NCBI GenBank assembly: GCA_964450955.1
Contig: CAYVFI010000028.1
Coordinates: 28,947 to 92,946 of the forward strand
Direction of reading: 5' to 3'
Length of the DNA: 64,000 bases
Source of the DNA: CAYNWT01 sp964450955
GTDB taxonomy: Bacteria; Planctomycetota; Planctomycetia; Planctomycetales; Planctomycetaceae
Of this stretch, positions 9,114-18,596 are shown piece by piece. How positions within the stretch are numbered: position 1 is the first letter of the stretch; each line of letters begins with the position of its first letter. The notes below the pieces were generated by a model, which made no database searches, had not been told where the DNA came from, and saw only the letters and a program-made list of their open reading frames with translations. The translations under genes and the position numbers were made by a program.

Positions 9114-10349
9114 ATGAACCGAAAACTGACAGTGTGCTTAGTCGTATTCCTGACTGCGTTCGTTTTCACAGACGTCGCATTCGCTCAGGCCGTCCAGGAT
9201 GCAGCCGACAAGGCTCCGACGGTGGTAAGCGAGGAACCCACCGGAGGAAGTGGCAATATCTCCGACCTGCTAATCTGCATCGTGTACGCCACGGTGGCTC
9301 TGGTATTCTCGTCACTGTGCAGCGTCGCCGAAGCCGTGCTGCTAAGTGTTTCGCCGTCTTACATCGGGAATCTCGAAAGTTCTGGCGACAAAAACGCGGG
9401 GAAGATCAAGAAAGTCAAGAAGGACGTTGACCGTTCCCTGGCTGCGATTCTCACGCTAAACACAATTGCCCACACGCTTGGTGCTGGCGGCGCAGGAGCG
9501 TACGCGGCAGCGTATTTCGGCCCGGACTACGTCGGCGTCGCGATGGCCGTCTTAACCCTGCTGATTTTGTTCGTTTCAGAGATCGTCCCCAAGACCATCG
9601 GCGCGTTGTACTGGCGGAAGCTCGCGCCGATGACGGCGACGTTTATTCAGGTTCTAAACTTCGTGTTGTACCCGTTCATCTTCGTTTCTGAACTCATCAC
9701 GAAGATGCTATCCGGCGGTCACAGTCACCACGCTTTCTCACGCGATGAGTTCACGGCGCTGGCGGGTATTGGAGCCGAAGGGGGACATCTGGATGAGAAA
9801 GAGTTCCGCATCCTGAAGAACCTGTTTCGGTTCCCGGACCTGTGCGTCGAAGACATCATGACTCCCAGCACAGTCGTGTTTGCGCTGGAGGAGGACATGA
9901 CGGCTCACCAGGTACTGCAGGATCACGAACTCATCGCGTTTTCACGCATTCCCATTTTCGCGGGCAGACGTGACAACATCACCGGGTTCATCCTGAAAGA
10001 GCAACTGCTGCTCGACGATGTCCGGAACAATGGAACCACCAAGCTCAAAGACCTGGAGAAACGCGACCTCCAGGTCGTGCTTGATGACACACGTCTGAGC
10101 ACGGTTTTGGAAAAGCTCCTCGACAGCCGCGCTCACATTCTGCTGGTCGTCGATAAGCACGGCGGCATGGAAGGCGTCGTCACGCTCGAAGACGTCGTCG
10201 AAACTCTCATTGGCATTGAGATTGTCGATGAGGCCGATCGCGAAGTCGACATGCGCAAGCTGGCTCGCCAGAAGTGGAGCCAGCGGATGGAAAGACTCGG
10301 AATCGATGTGAAGGAATTGACGCCAGAAAAACCGCCGGCAACACCGTGA
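9114..10349 (+). CDS. CNNM/CorC-type membrane protein with CBS domains
   Basis: A 411-residue protein: a signal peptide or first helix at residues 1-25, an acidic spacer, then a CNNM transmembrane domain with about four helices (starting near ISDLLICIVYATVALVF and including SEIVPKTIGALYW), and a cytosolic CBS pair containing VEDIMTPSTVVFAL, FSRIPIFAGRRDNITGFI and GVVTLEDVVETLIG. The family (CNNM, CorC/YfjD) is linked to magnesium and other divalent cation export. The C-terminal CorC domain of longer members is absent. It is transcribed alone; start chosen at the ATG preceding the hydrophobic leader. Ion specificity is inferred from the family only. Confidence 0.88.
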   Translation: MNRKLTVCLVVFLTAFVFTDVAFAQAVQDAADKAPTVVSEEPTGGSGNISDLLICIVYATVALVFSSLCSVAEAVLLSVSPSYIGNLESSGDKNAGKIKKVKKDVDRSLAAILTLNTIAHTLGAGGAGAYAAAYFGPDYVGVAMAVLTLLILFVSEIVPKTIGALYWRKLAPMTATFIQVLNFVLYPFIFVSELITKMLSGGHSHHAFSRDEFTALAGIGAEGGHLDEKEFRILKNLFRFPDLCVEDIMTPSTVVFALEEDMTAHQVLQDHELIAFSRIPIFAGRRDNITGFILKEQLLLDDVRNNGTTKLKDLEKRDLQVVLDDTRLSTVLEKLLDSRAHILLVVDKHGGMEGVVTLEDVVETLIGIEIVDEADREVDMRKLARQKWSQRMERLGIDVKELTPEKPPATP

Positions 10350-10397
10350 GCCTCCGGTCGGTTCTTAGCCGACGATTCAAAACCGTCCCGCCAGCGC

Positions 10398-10703
10398 TCA
10401 CTCAAACTGCACCTTGTCGTAGACCTCACTCATCGGCAGCGAAATCCCAAGGCTGACAATCTCAAGTACATGTTCGGTGCCGAAGAACTCACGCCACAGC
10501 CAGTCGCCATCGTCAGTGCGTCGGTGATGCTCGACGCGTGGTTCGCGCTGGTGAACCACCAGGTAGTCCTGCAACGACGGAATCTGGCGGTAGTGTCCGA
10601 TCAGAAGCGCCGGCAGCACGTCTACGATCCATAGAAACCAACCGCATCGAACCAAATTGACCGCAGCTTCATACTCGGCACGTTCCTGGGGCCTATCCGG
10701 CAA
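10398..10703 (-). pseudogene. Truncated Uma2-family endonuclease fragment
   Basis: The last 60 of 101 residues (from about IPSLQDYLVVHQREPRVE to SLGISLPMSEVYDKVQFE) match the C-terminal half of Uma2/DUF820 restriction-endonuclease-like proteins, common in cyanobacteria and planctomycetes. The first 40 residues do not fit and the family's N-terminal core is missing; full proteins are near 190 residues. I infer a 5'-truncated, out-of-frame remnant rather than a working gene. Its 3' end is repeated as a second fragment at 8810-8840. It lies between the CNNM gene and the aminotransferase. Confidence 0.65.
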
Positions 10704-10715
10704 GGGGCAACGAAC

Positions 10716-11921
10716 TCAGGCGGTCTTCGTTCGCCCCGGGTACACCTCTAGCGCCGCCGCTAGACAATCCATCGCTGCTTTCAAATCCTCACAGTTCAAC
10801 ACGTACGCGATACGCACCTCGTTCGAACCCAGACCTTCTGTCGCGTAGAAGCCGGCTCCTGGAGCCATCATCACGGTCGCGCCGTTGTGGTCGAACTCTT
10901 CCAGCATCCACGTGCAGAACTTCTCGGAATCATCAACCGGCAGTCGCACCATCGCGTAGAACGCACCGTTAACGTGCGGACACAAAACTCCGTCGATCGC
11001 ATCCAAAGATTCCTTCAGGATGTTGCGGCGTTTGGCGTACTCGGTGACGTTCTTTTCGTAGTACGCGGGCGGAAGCTGGTACACAGCCGCCGCACCAATT
11101 TGTCCGTAAGTCGGAGGCGACAGCCGAGCCTGAGCCATTTTCAGAATCAAATCCATCAGCTGCTTGTTGCGTGAAACAATGCAGCCAATCCGAGCACCGC
11201 AGGCGGAGAACCGTTTCGATATTGAATCGATCACAACAACGTTTTGTTCTGTCCCTTCTAGCTCCAACGTCGAAACATGCTGATCGTCGCCGTAAACAAA
11301 CTCACGATAAACTTCATCCGCGATCAAAAACAAATCGTGCTTGATGGCCAAATCGCGTAGCTGCAACAACGCTTCCTTCGGATACAGAACACCGGTCGGA
11401 TTGCCCGGGTTGCAAACCAAAATGGCGCGCGTGTTCGGAGTAATTTTCTCCTCAAACGCTTCCACTGACGGCAATGCAAAGTCGTCTTCGATGTCCGATG
11501 TCACCGGAACCACGCGTCCGTCGTTACCCAATGCAAACGATAAGTAGTTGGCGTAAAACGGTTCCGGCACAATCACTTCGTCGCCCGGATTCATGACCGC
11601 CGTGAACACGAAACTCAGTGCTTCCGACGCACCGGTCGTGACCATCACGTCGTCGAGTTCCAAGTTGTGGCCAAGCCGTCCGTAGTAGGCAGCAATCTGT
11701 TCCCGAAGTGGCAGGATTCCAGGCGAAGGGCTGTACGCGACCACTTTAATGTCCGCATCCTGAACCGCCTGAAAAAACTCGGGCGGCGTCTCAATATCAG
11801 GCTGGCCGATGTTCAAATGATAAACCTTCGTCCCACGCGCTTTCGCGCCATCGGCGTACGGAACCAACTTCCGAATCGGGGAAGCTGGCAGGTTGAGGGC
11901 TCGGTCGGAAAACTTTGGCAT
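10716..11921 (-). CDS. Class I/II PLP aminotransferase
   Basis: A cytoplasmic fold-type I aminotransferase of 401 residues. Seen: LNIGQPDIETP near the N-terminus, TTGASEAL, CNPGNPTGVLYP (carboxylate/PLP-binding Asn region), IADEVYREF, and the PLP-lysine motif DSISKRFSACGARIG. This pattern fits the aspartate/alanine aminotransferase (Ib-type) subgroup, which moves amino groups between an amino acid and 2-oxoglutarate or pyruvate; the exact substrate cannot be read. I chose the ATG at 11921 (MPKFSDRALNLPASPIRKL); the upstream in-frame extension of 51 residues has no family match. It is divergent from nadC across 168 bases. Confidence 0.9.
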   Translation of the reverse strand: MPKFSDRALNLPASPIRKLVPYADGAKARGTKVYHLNIGQPDIETPPEFFQAVQDADIKVVAYSPSPGILPLREQIAAYYGRLGHNLELDDVMVTTGASEALSFVFTAVMNPGDEVIVPEPFYANYLSFALGNDGRVVPVTSDIEDDFALPSVEAFEEKITPNTRAILVCNPGNPTGVLYPKEALLQLRDLAIKHDLFLIADEVYREFVYGDDQHVSTLELEGTEQNVVVIDSISKRFSACGARIGCIVSRNKQLMDLILKMAQARLSPPTYGQIGAAAVYQLPPAYYEKNVTEYAKRRNILKESLDAIDGVLCPHVNGAFYAMVRLPVDDSEKFCTWMLEEFDHNGATVMMAPGAGFYATEGLGSNEVRIAYVLNCEDLKAAMDCLAAALEVYPGRTKTA

Positions 11922-12089
11922 GAGTGGCTCTCTGAAAAATGGATCAGCGAAGTCTATCGTTCCACATTTGAATTTGAACAGCAGACGCCGCGCAAAACGG
12001 CCTGACAACCACAGGTTCCAACTCGCTTCAGGCTTCGGTACGATTCGGAACCGTCGCCCGTTTGCTTTAGCCATACCCGGAATCCCAAC

Positions 12090-12977
12090 GTGTCACTGCA
12101 GCTCACAGAGCCCGAACGCCAAATCGCCCGCGACATCGTCATCAAGGCGCTGGCCGAAGACCTGCGTGATGTCGGCGACCTCACCAGCCTGGCCGTGCTG
12201 CCTCCGGACATCGAAGCGACTGTCAATGTCGTGTGCCGCAAGCCCGGCCGACTTAGCGGCGTTCCCATCGCTCAGATTGTGTTCGAAGAAATGGATGCCG
12301 ATGTCCAATGGAACGCAAAACTGAAAGACGGTGATGTCCTGGAACCGGGTTCAGTGATCGCGTCCATAACCGGCTCGGTCCGCTCGCTGCTTTCCGGCGA
12401 ACGCACCGCGCTCAACTTCATGACGCACCTTAGCGGCGTCGCGACGCTGACCAGCCAGTTCACAGAACTCGTCAAAGGCACCAAAGCCGTCATTCTGGAT
12501 ACCCGCAAAACGCTGCCCGGATATCGCGATTTGCAAAAGTACGCCGTCCGCTGCGGCGGCGGGACCAACCACCGACGCGGCTTGTTTGACGCCATCCTGA
12601 TCAAGGACAACCACCTGGCATTCCTTGATGAAAAAGACCGCGGTATCCCCGAAGTACTGGCCGCCGCGCGAAAGTTCTCTGACGAACACGGTGGGGTCGT
12701 CGTCGAAATCGAAGTCGATACGCTTGAGCAATTAGAACACGCCCTGCCCGCTTCGCCCGACATTGTCCTGTTGGACAACATGCCGCCGGCCGTGCTGCGA
12801 CAAGCCGTCGCGATGCGAGACAAAGCCAACGCGTCAGTCCAACTGGAAGCCAGCGGTGGAGTAAACCTGGAGACGGTCAAAGCGATCGCTGAAAGCGGCG
12901 TCGACCGCATTAGCATCGGCGGGCTCACGCATTCCGCACCGACACTGGACATTGCGTTCGATTGGCCGAATAAGTAA
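12090..12977 (+). CDS. nadC: Nicotinate-nucleotide pyrophosphorylase (carboxylating)
   Basis: Converts quinolinate and PRPP to nicotinate mononucleotide, CO2 and diphosphate in de novo NAD synthesis. Seen in 295 residues: N-terminal EDLRDVGDLTS, the SGERTALNFMTHLSGVAT helix, DTRKTLPGYRDLQKYAVRCGGGTNHR with the phosphoribosyl-binding Arg, Lys and His residues, IKDNHLAF, EIEVDTLEQ, LLDNMPP, LEASGGVN and ISIGGLTHSAP. Length is typical. Starts with GTG at 12090, which sits right before the conserved N-terminus. Divergent from the aminotransferase; no nadA or nadB is nearby. Confidence 0.96.
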   Translation: MSLQLTEPERQIARDIVIKALAEDLRDVGDLTSLAVLPPDIEATVNVVCRKPGRLSGVPIAQIVFEEMDADVQWNAKLKDGDVLEPGSVIASITGSVRSLLSGERTALNFMTHLSGVATLTSQFTELVKGTKAVILDTRKTLPGYRDLQKYAVRCGGGTNHRRGLFDAILIKDNHLAFLDEKDRGIPEVLAAARKFSDEHGGVVVEIEVDTLEQLEHALPASPDIVLLDNMPPAVLRQAVAMRDKANASVQLEASGGVNLETVKAIAESGVDRISIGGLTHSAPTLDIAFDWPNK

Positions 12978-13290
12978 CGCGACTTCCAATCCAAAGCACT
13001 GTCCCACCCGAAAAAGGGCTGCCCGGTGATTGATGCGAACCGCGAACCGCTAAGTGAAAATCAAATCACTTCAATCCTTTAAGCACAAAAGACGATGTGG
13101 CGCGTTGCGACACTATTCGCAACATTCTTTGCAGTCTTTGCCAAACTAATCCGGACGCTCAAGTTCCCAATTCTCGTCCAGCTTCGCATTGCGATGAGCG
13201 GATTAGCGATCGGCAGCCTGAACACGCTCAAGGCCAGTTTGTCACCGTTCCCGGTGACAACGAGCGGTCGCAGTGAACACGAACGGTCGC
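12978..13290. other. Intergenic region, nothing recognised
   Basis: This gap separates the ends of nadC and the lactonase gene, which converge. I find no credible coding frame, no strong hairpin with a T-tract and no RNA gene. Confidence 0.5.
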
Positions 13291-14418
13291 CTACTGCGAC
13301 ACCATCCGAATGCAAACCGGTCGGGGCACATCAATGCGCTGTCGCGTCTGACTTAACGCGCCAGTTTGCTGATCGATGGCAAAGACAACTATCGAATCGG
13401 ACTTCTGATTCGCAGCCAGCAAAAACCTGCCTCCAGGTTCAATAAAGAAATTGCGAGGCTCTCGACCGCCGGTTGGTTCGTGTTCGACCTTCCGCAGCTT
13501 TCCGGTCGACTGGTCAACTCGAAACACAGCAATCGAATCGTGTCCGCGGTTCGAACAGTACAGGAACCGACCGGACGGATGGACGCGAATCTCAGCCGTA
13601 CCTTTGCGGCCAATAAACGCCTCCGGCAGCGTTTCGATGGTCTGCAGCCACTGCAGCTTTCCCTGCCCGGCGTCGTAATCGAACACCGTTACCGCCGCGG
13701 TAAGTTCGCTATTCACGTAAGCAAACCTGCCGCTCGGATGCCAGGCGAAATGTCGAGGTCCACCGCCAGGCTGAACACTGGTCGCTGCCGGTTCGTGAGT
13801 CGTCAGCAGCCCATTTTCTGCATCGAAGTCGTAAGCAAACACCCGGTCCGCTCCCAGATCCGCAGCGAACGCGACCTTGTTGTCGGCCGCCAGATTAATC
13901 GAATGCGCGTGCGGGGCTGTCTGCCTTTGGGCGTTAACACTTCGACCACGATGCCGAATCACAGAACTCGCCGCCGCCAGCGAACCGTCTTTCCGGATGG
14001 GCAGAACCGCAACGTTGCCGCCCATGTAATTGGCCAGCAAAACATTCCGCCCGGCTGCGTCCACAACCAGATGACACGGCGCATCGCCTTCAGATGATTG
14101 GCGGTTCACCAGTTTCAGCGTTCCATCAACATTCATCGCAAACGACTCAACCGCGCCGTTGCCGCCGCCAAGTTCATTCACCGCGTACAGAAATTTCTTT
14201 GTGGGATGGACGGCCAGGAACGAAGGATTGTTTGACTTCGCGGCCAGACCGACCAACTTCAAACTGCCCGAATCAGAATCCAACGTCGCAAGGTAGATAC
14301 CCTCTGATTTGCTGTCGCCGGCCGTGTAGGTACCAATAAAAACGTTGTACTCTTCGGCAGACACAACGGCCGCAGGCAAACAAACCAAAGCAAAACAAAC
14401 GTAGCTCAACCGACTCAT
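13291..14418 (-). CDS. Secreted YbhE/Pgl-type lactonase (seven-bladed propeller)
   Basis: A 375-residue beta-propeller of the lactonase family that includes 6-phosphogluconolactonase (Pgl/YbhE), which hydrolyses sugar lactones. Repeated blade motifs are visible: VHPTKKFLYAVNE, HPSGRFAYVNSE, VHPSGRFLYCSNRGHDSIAVF and PGGRFLLAANQKSDSIVVF. The start at 14418 (MSRLSYVCFALVCLPAAVVSA) gives a signal peptide with an AEE cleavage region, so it is probably exported; that makes a pure pentose-phosphate role less certain. A 30-residue in-frame upstream extension is discarded. No neighbouring sugar-acid pathway genes are seen. Confidence 0.88.
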   Translation of the reverse strand: MSRLSYVCFALVCLPAAVVSAEEYNVFIGTYTAGDSKSEGIYLATLDSDSGSLKLVGLAAKSNNPSFLAVHPTKKFLYAVNELGGGNGAVESFAMNVDGTLKLVNRQSSEGDAPCHLVVDAAGRNVLLANYMGGNVAVLPIRKDGSLAAASSVIRHRGRSVNAQRQTAPHAHSINLAADNKVAFAADLGADRVFAYDFDAENGLLTTHEPAATSVQPGGGPRHFAWHPSGRFAYVNSELTAAVTVFDYDAGQGKLQWLQTIETLPEAFIGRKGTAEIRVHPSGRFLYCSNRGHDSIAVFRVDQSTGKLRKVEHEPTGGREPRNFFIEPGGRFLLAANQKSDSIVVFAIDQQTGALSQTRQRIDVPRPVCIRMVSQ

Positions 14419-14573
14419 GATGACACCCGATACGTGCAAAAGCCCGGCCCCAGTATACGCCCATCCGGAGCCTCCGCCAGTTCCCATTCTCTGTGCACCA
14501 TCAGCCATCGGTTCGGGCGAACCATCCGTCCAGCCTGCGAAGGGTAAACCTCAATCGGGCAACTAAACCACGT

Positions 14574-17378
14574 TCAATCCTGAGTCACCGTGGTCGTAAC
14601 CGGGGACGACGCATCACTAAGACGGCCTGGCGATTTGGGTGACTCACCGGCGCCCGTCAACAGTTCGACGCGAACCACATCCGCGCTGCTATCAACGGCA
14701 ATCACCACATCGAATTCCCTGTCCGAACCAGACACACTTTGCACGCGGCCACCTTCAACCAGGATACGACTTTCGTCCAAGCTTTCCACCACTTCAGAAA
14801 AACGAACCTTCGCGTTAATCGGTTCCCCCGCCTGCACAAACTCCGGTGATTCCACCCAGCCGCTAAGCAGGTACTCCCGTTTCTCTTCGGCCCAATGACT
14901 CTCAACGCGCGCGATCAGTTCGTTCAGTTTGCCTGGGTACGAATCGGCCAGGTCGGTGCGTTCGTTGGGATCGTTCGTCAGATCAAACAACTCCCACGAC
15001 TCACCGCCATCGCCGCTCACGACCTTCCAACCGTCCCGCTGCAAACCGAACCACGTCCATTTCTTGCCAATCGAAAAATACAAATCGCGTGAAGGCAAAG
15101 CTTCGCCGGTCTTGATGGTTGGCCAGATATCAATGCCGTCCGGGTCGATTCCTTTCGGAACCTCGGTAACCATCGAACACAAAGTGGTAAACCAATCCGC
15201 AATCTGAACCGGCTGCGTTTCCACTCGCGGTGCCAACTGCGTCGGCCAATTCGCGAAGGCAGGCACACGAATTCCTCCTTCGTACGTTTCCCCCTTCTGA
15301 CCTCTTAGCGGGCCGTTGCTGCTGAACCCGGCGTGCAGCGTCGGGTCGGGGGCCGGGAACGAATCACCGTTGATGGTTCGAGTAATACCGCCGTTGTCCG
15401 AGGAAAAAATCACAAGCGTGTTCTCCCTTTGCCCCGTCTCGGTCAGCGTGTCGATGACGCGGCGGACGCCGGAATCCAGGTGATAGGCGGTCGCGGCCAA
15501 CAAACGGCGGTCAGGGTTCGAGATTCGATTAATCCGTCCTTCAGGATCATTGAACCATCGCGGCTCCTCCGCCAGCGGCGTATGCGTCGCCGTGTACGCC
15601 AGCTTTAAGAAGAACGGACGTTCATGTTTGCGTCGCAAAAAGCGTTCGGCCTCATCCGTCAACAAATCGGTGACGTGATAACCTGGCGTGTACGCAGCCG
15701 AGCTTTCTGCACCTTCGATTAGCACGCTGTTGCGATGCCAGGTATTGGCGATGGCGTCAAAGCGAACTCGATAGCGGTGGTCGTACGCACCAACGCCCCC
15801 CGCCAGCGATCCATACGACTCTTTAAACCCATACCAACCAGGTCCCTGCTGCGGGACCGAACCCAGGTGCCACTTGCCAACCAGCCCAACAGAATAGCCC
15901 GCCTGTTCAAACACATTGCCCAGGGTCGGTGTCCCCATCGGTAGTATCTGACGGTTCGAACCAGCAAAGTTGGCCTGCGTGCCAAACCGTCCCGGGTTGC
16001 AGCCAGTCAACAAGGCCACCCGAGTTGGCGTGCATTGCGGCAAGACATAGTGATTCGTAAATGAAACGCCGCCTTCGGAAAGTTGCTTGATAGTCGGCGT
16101 GTAGAACGTTGGATCGTTCATTTCGTTGTCCGCCCAGCCCATGTCATCGACAAGGATGAACAAAACATTCGGGCGATCAACATCGCTCGCGAACGCCAAA
16201 CGCAGCTCGGCATCCACCTCATCCACCCAGGCCTCAACAGTTTCCGTGTTGCCGTAGGTCGCAAGAACACGCGACCTCACGCCAACTCCGGACCACATGC
16301 CGCCATCGACCGATGCTTCAACCATCACGTCCACATCCCGGCGATCGGTCCGCTGCGTGTATCGAATGTACGACTGACGGTCAGTCGCCCACTTAACCAC
16401 GTCGCCTTCATCAACGACGGGGCTGCGCGACAACTTGTACTCACCGACGTTCGGAATTCCATCTCCGTCCGGATCAGAATATGCACCACGCACACTCCGG
16501 GGTTCGTTTTGCGAAAACCGATAGTCCTGCCAGTCTGCAAAACTCACAAGCGCCTTCGGAACCTCACGCAGCACGACATCGTTACGGCTGCCGCCGGAAT
16601 ACGAGATTTCAAAATGCCGACCCGCACCGCTATCGATCGCAACATCGCCGAACCCACCCACGCGATCGGAGGCGGCAGACAGGTCGATCAGTCGGATCTC
16701 GCCAGACGAGTCAGATCCAACCTTGACGCGCAGTGCCCCCGACAAAGTTGCACTCTTCCTGACTCTCATTGGCGAGATACCCCCAGCGCCCGATTCGAAA
16801 ACCAACGTGCTGGTTCCTTTGCCGATGATCAGGTTATTGGTCTCAATCTCAGCATCACCGCCCACCACATGAAACTGGCACTGGGCACCAGCGTCTTCAG
16901 CAATCGATATCGCCTGCCGCGCTCGCAACCTGGCGCCTTGCACGAAGTAGCTGGCTCGGCTGCTGTCGTCATACCCCAGACGAAGCGCTTTCGATACGTA
17001 CACATCGCTGCCTGGGTACTGCAGCACAGCACCGGTTCCGCCGGTACCACCAAGGTAAAACCGACCGGCTTCTTTTTCTAAACCAAGGTTCGGCCCGGCA
17101 ACTCGCAGAACTCCATGGACCTCTATCGAACCATTGCTGCCGGCCAAACGCCCCACCATCAACGTCGCCGCCCGATGAAGCCCCGCGCCGTGTTCGACAA
17201 TGATCGCGGCCTGCTGATCTGCCCGACCGGGAACCAATACCCGATCGAACCGGTCTGGCTGGCCATCAAAGTTCCAGGTCGATTCACCGTTCCAAACCGC
17301 ACCGACCGCGTCGGTACGAATCACATCCCGCTCGCCCCCAAGCGCAGCGGCAACCAGCAATATTTGTAGCGTACCCAC
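14574..17378 (-). CDS. Secreted sulfatase with a 400-residue N-terminal extension
   Basis: A 934-residue exported protein. GTG start at 17378 gives a short hydrophobic leader. Residues 20-290 form a Gly/Ser-rich region resembling passenger-type beta-structure, then SDPDGDGIPNVGEY, a calcium-binding-like DxDGDGxPN loop, near 310. The sulfatase domain begins near residue 405 (RPNVLFILVDDMGW) and carries the formylglycine motif CTPTR starting at Cys449, then LVGKWHLG and FFLKLAYTATHTPL. It would remove sulfate esters, probably from a marine polysaccharide, in the periplasm or outside. Such a long non-catalytic N-terminus is unusual for a sulfatase and may bind polysaccharide or the cell surface. 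Substrate unknown. Confidence 0.88.
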   Translation of the reverse strand: MGTLQILLVAAALGGERDVIRTDAVGAVWNGESTWNFDGQPDRFDRVLVPGRADQQAAIIVEHGAGLHRAATLMVGRLAGSNGSIEVHGVLRVAGPNLGLEKEAGRFYLGGTGGTGAVLQYPGSDVYVSKALRLGYDDSSRASYFVQGARLRARQAISIAEDAGAQCQFHVVGGDAEIETNNLIIGKGTSTLVFESGAGGISPMRVRKSATLSGALRVKVGSDSSGEIRLIDLSAASDRVGGFGDVAIDSGAGRHFEISYSGGSRNDVVLREVPKALVSFADWQDYRFSQNEPRSVRGAYSDPDGDGIPNVGEYKLSRSPVVDEGDVVKWATDRQSYIRYTQRTDRRDVDVMVEASVDGGMWSGVGVRSRVLATYGNTETVEAWVDEVDAELRLAFASDVDRPNVLFILVDDMGWADNEMNDPTFYTPTIKQLSEGGVSFTNHYVLPQCTPTRVALLTGCNPGRFGTQANFAGSNRQILPMGTPTLGNVFEQAGYSVGLVGKWHLGSVPQQGPGWYGFKESYGSLAGGVGAYDHRYRVRFDAIANTWHRNSVLIEGAESSAAYTPGYHVTDLLTDEAERFLRRKHERPFFLKLAYTATHTPLAEEPRWFNDPEGRINRISNPDRRLLAATAYHLDSGVRRVIDTLTETGQRENTLVIFSSDNGGITRTINGDSFPAPDPTLHAGFSSNGPLRGQKGETYEGGIRVPAFANWPTQLAPRVETQPVQIADWFTTLCSMVTEVPKGIDPDGIDIWPTIKTGEALPSRDLYFSIGKKWTWFGLQRDGWKVVSGDGGESWELFDLTNDPNERTDLADSYPGKLNELIARVESHWAEEKREYLLSGWVESPEFVQAGEPINAKVRFSEVVESLDESRILVEGGRVQSVSGSDREFDVVIAVDSSADVVRVELLTGAGESPKSPGRLSDASSPVTTTVTQD

Positions 17379-18070
17379 GACAACCCCCCCCTGTATAAGC
17401 CCACTGGGAACCTAGATTCAGTTCCAGGACCAGGAGTGCTTCAGGGACAGCGCGTGTGGATAAACATCCACGAATACACGCAAACCCTCGGGTCGTCTTG
17501 AATTGAGCGGCCAGCGACATTGAACCGATTTTGATGCCGAAAGGCATCACTCGGTGACTGTCACTTCACAACAACCGTTGCGGCTCGTTTTCCCGGCACG
17601 ACCGTTACTCACGGACGTGACTACCTGAGCCGGGGATGATGGCCGGCTCACAGGAGCATTTTACCCAGCGGCAATCCAACGACCAGATTCCCCCACCAAC
17701 GACAGTCCCAAACTCGGGACGACACTTGGCCGGATCCCTACAAGGGACGTTCCTGCCCGCCTACGCCTGACCGCACTTGCCTATGCTTGCGACGAGCGAC
17801 AACTCCGCGCGAAGTGTTGAACACGGTGACTTTGCGGCCGACATGGGTTAGCGAAAATAATCAGCCGACTGTGTCACATGATTCACCGACTGCCACCCTG
17901 ACCTACGCCGCTCTCCCGCTTCAGCCGTTCACGATTCGTTCGCCGTAGAAATTCCGGCGGTCTTATACCAACGACAAAAAAGCAGCAGCCCGCCCGACAG
18001 GTTGACAGCCCGGCATCTCGTTTCAAGGACACACACCAGGGTGTCGCCAGGCTCACCCGCGACAGTCCAG
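17379..18070. other. Intergenic region with two hairpins
   Basis: No convincing gene in 692 bases. Two perfect inverted repeats are present: GATGCC-GAAA-GGCATC (17533-17548) and TGAGCCGG/CCGGCTCA around nine bases (17636-17660). They lie upstream of the sulfatase gene on its strand and downstream of nothing on the plus strand, so they could be leader structures or repeat remnants. Confidence 0.45.
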
Positions 18071-18553
18071 TCAGCTCTGAGCACCCTGAACATGGAAGTA
18101 GTTCATCCTTAGCGGCGGACTGTAAAGATGCAGTGTCACCAGTTCTTTATCCGCCTGAAGATTCTCAATCAGGTGAATATCGTCATGGTTCGCCGTGCAG
18201 AGTTCGTCTTTCTTAAGCTCGCGTTTGGCGACTTCTTCGACAACACCGTTACCGATTTCCGTGTACGTCGTTTCCGTCGCCACACCATCAACAATCCGCA
18301 CCGCGCAGTTGGAACCTTCGTGGTCGTGAATCGGTGACGCCTGGCCGTACTTCCAACAAATCACCAGCAACTGGTACCAGTCAGACTTCGCCAGCGTCGT
18401 CCGCGCGTAGGTCTTGTCGCTGAACTTGCACGCGTTAACCATATCTTCGCGGGTCACGTTTGCATGACGAATCAGATCAGCCATGTGTTCCGTCGAGGCC
18501 GGACCCGTTAGGCCGTCCATATGACGAATCATCTTCACCAAACCCTGCAGCAT
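18071..18553 (-). CDS. Cysteine dioxygenase family protein
   Basis: A 160-residue cupin that should oxidise L-cysteine (or a related thiol) to its sulfinic acid with O2. The iron ligands H76, H78 (motif HDHEGS) and H127 are present, as are C83 and Y144 (LHLYSPP) at the positions of the mammalian Cys-Tyr cross-link pair. Length is typical of bacterial type I enzymes. Only 43 bases downstream of the class V aminotransferase/desulfurase-like gene and in the same direction, so the two probably share a transcript devoted to cysteine sulfur. A 3-mercaptopropionate dioxygenase role is the main alternative. Confidence 0.88.
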   Translation of the reverse strand: MLQGLVKMIRHMDGLTGPASTEHMADLIRHANVTREDMVNACKFSDKTYARTTLAKSDWYQLLVICWKYGQASPIHDHEGSNCAVRIVDGVATETTYTEIGNGVVEEVAKRELKKDELCTANHDDIHLIENLQADKELVTLHLYSPPLRMNYFHVQGAQS

Positions 18554-18596
18554 CTTCCCGCCCTACCAACAAACACCCGGCGCGCGTTTCGAATTT

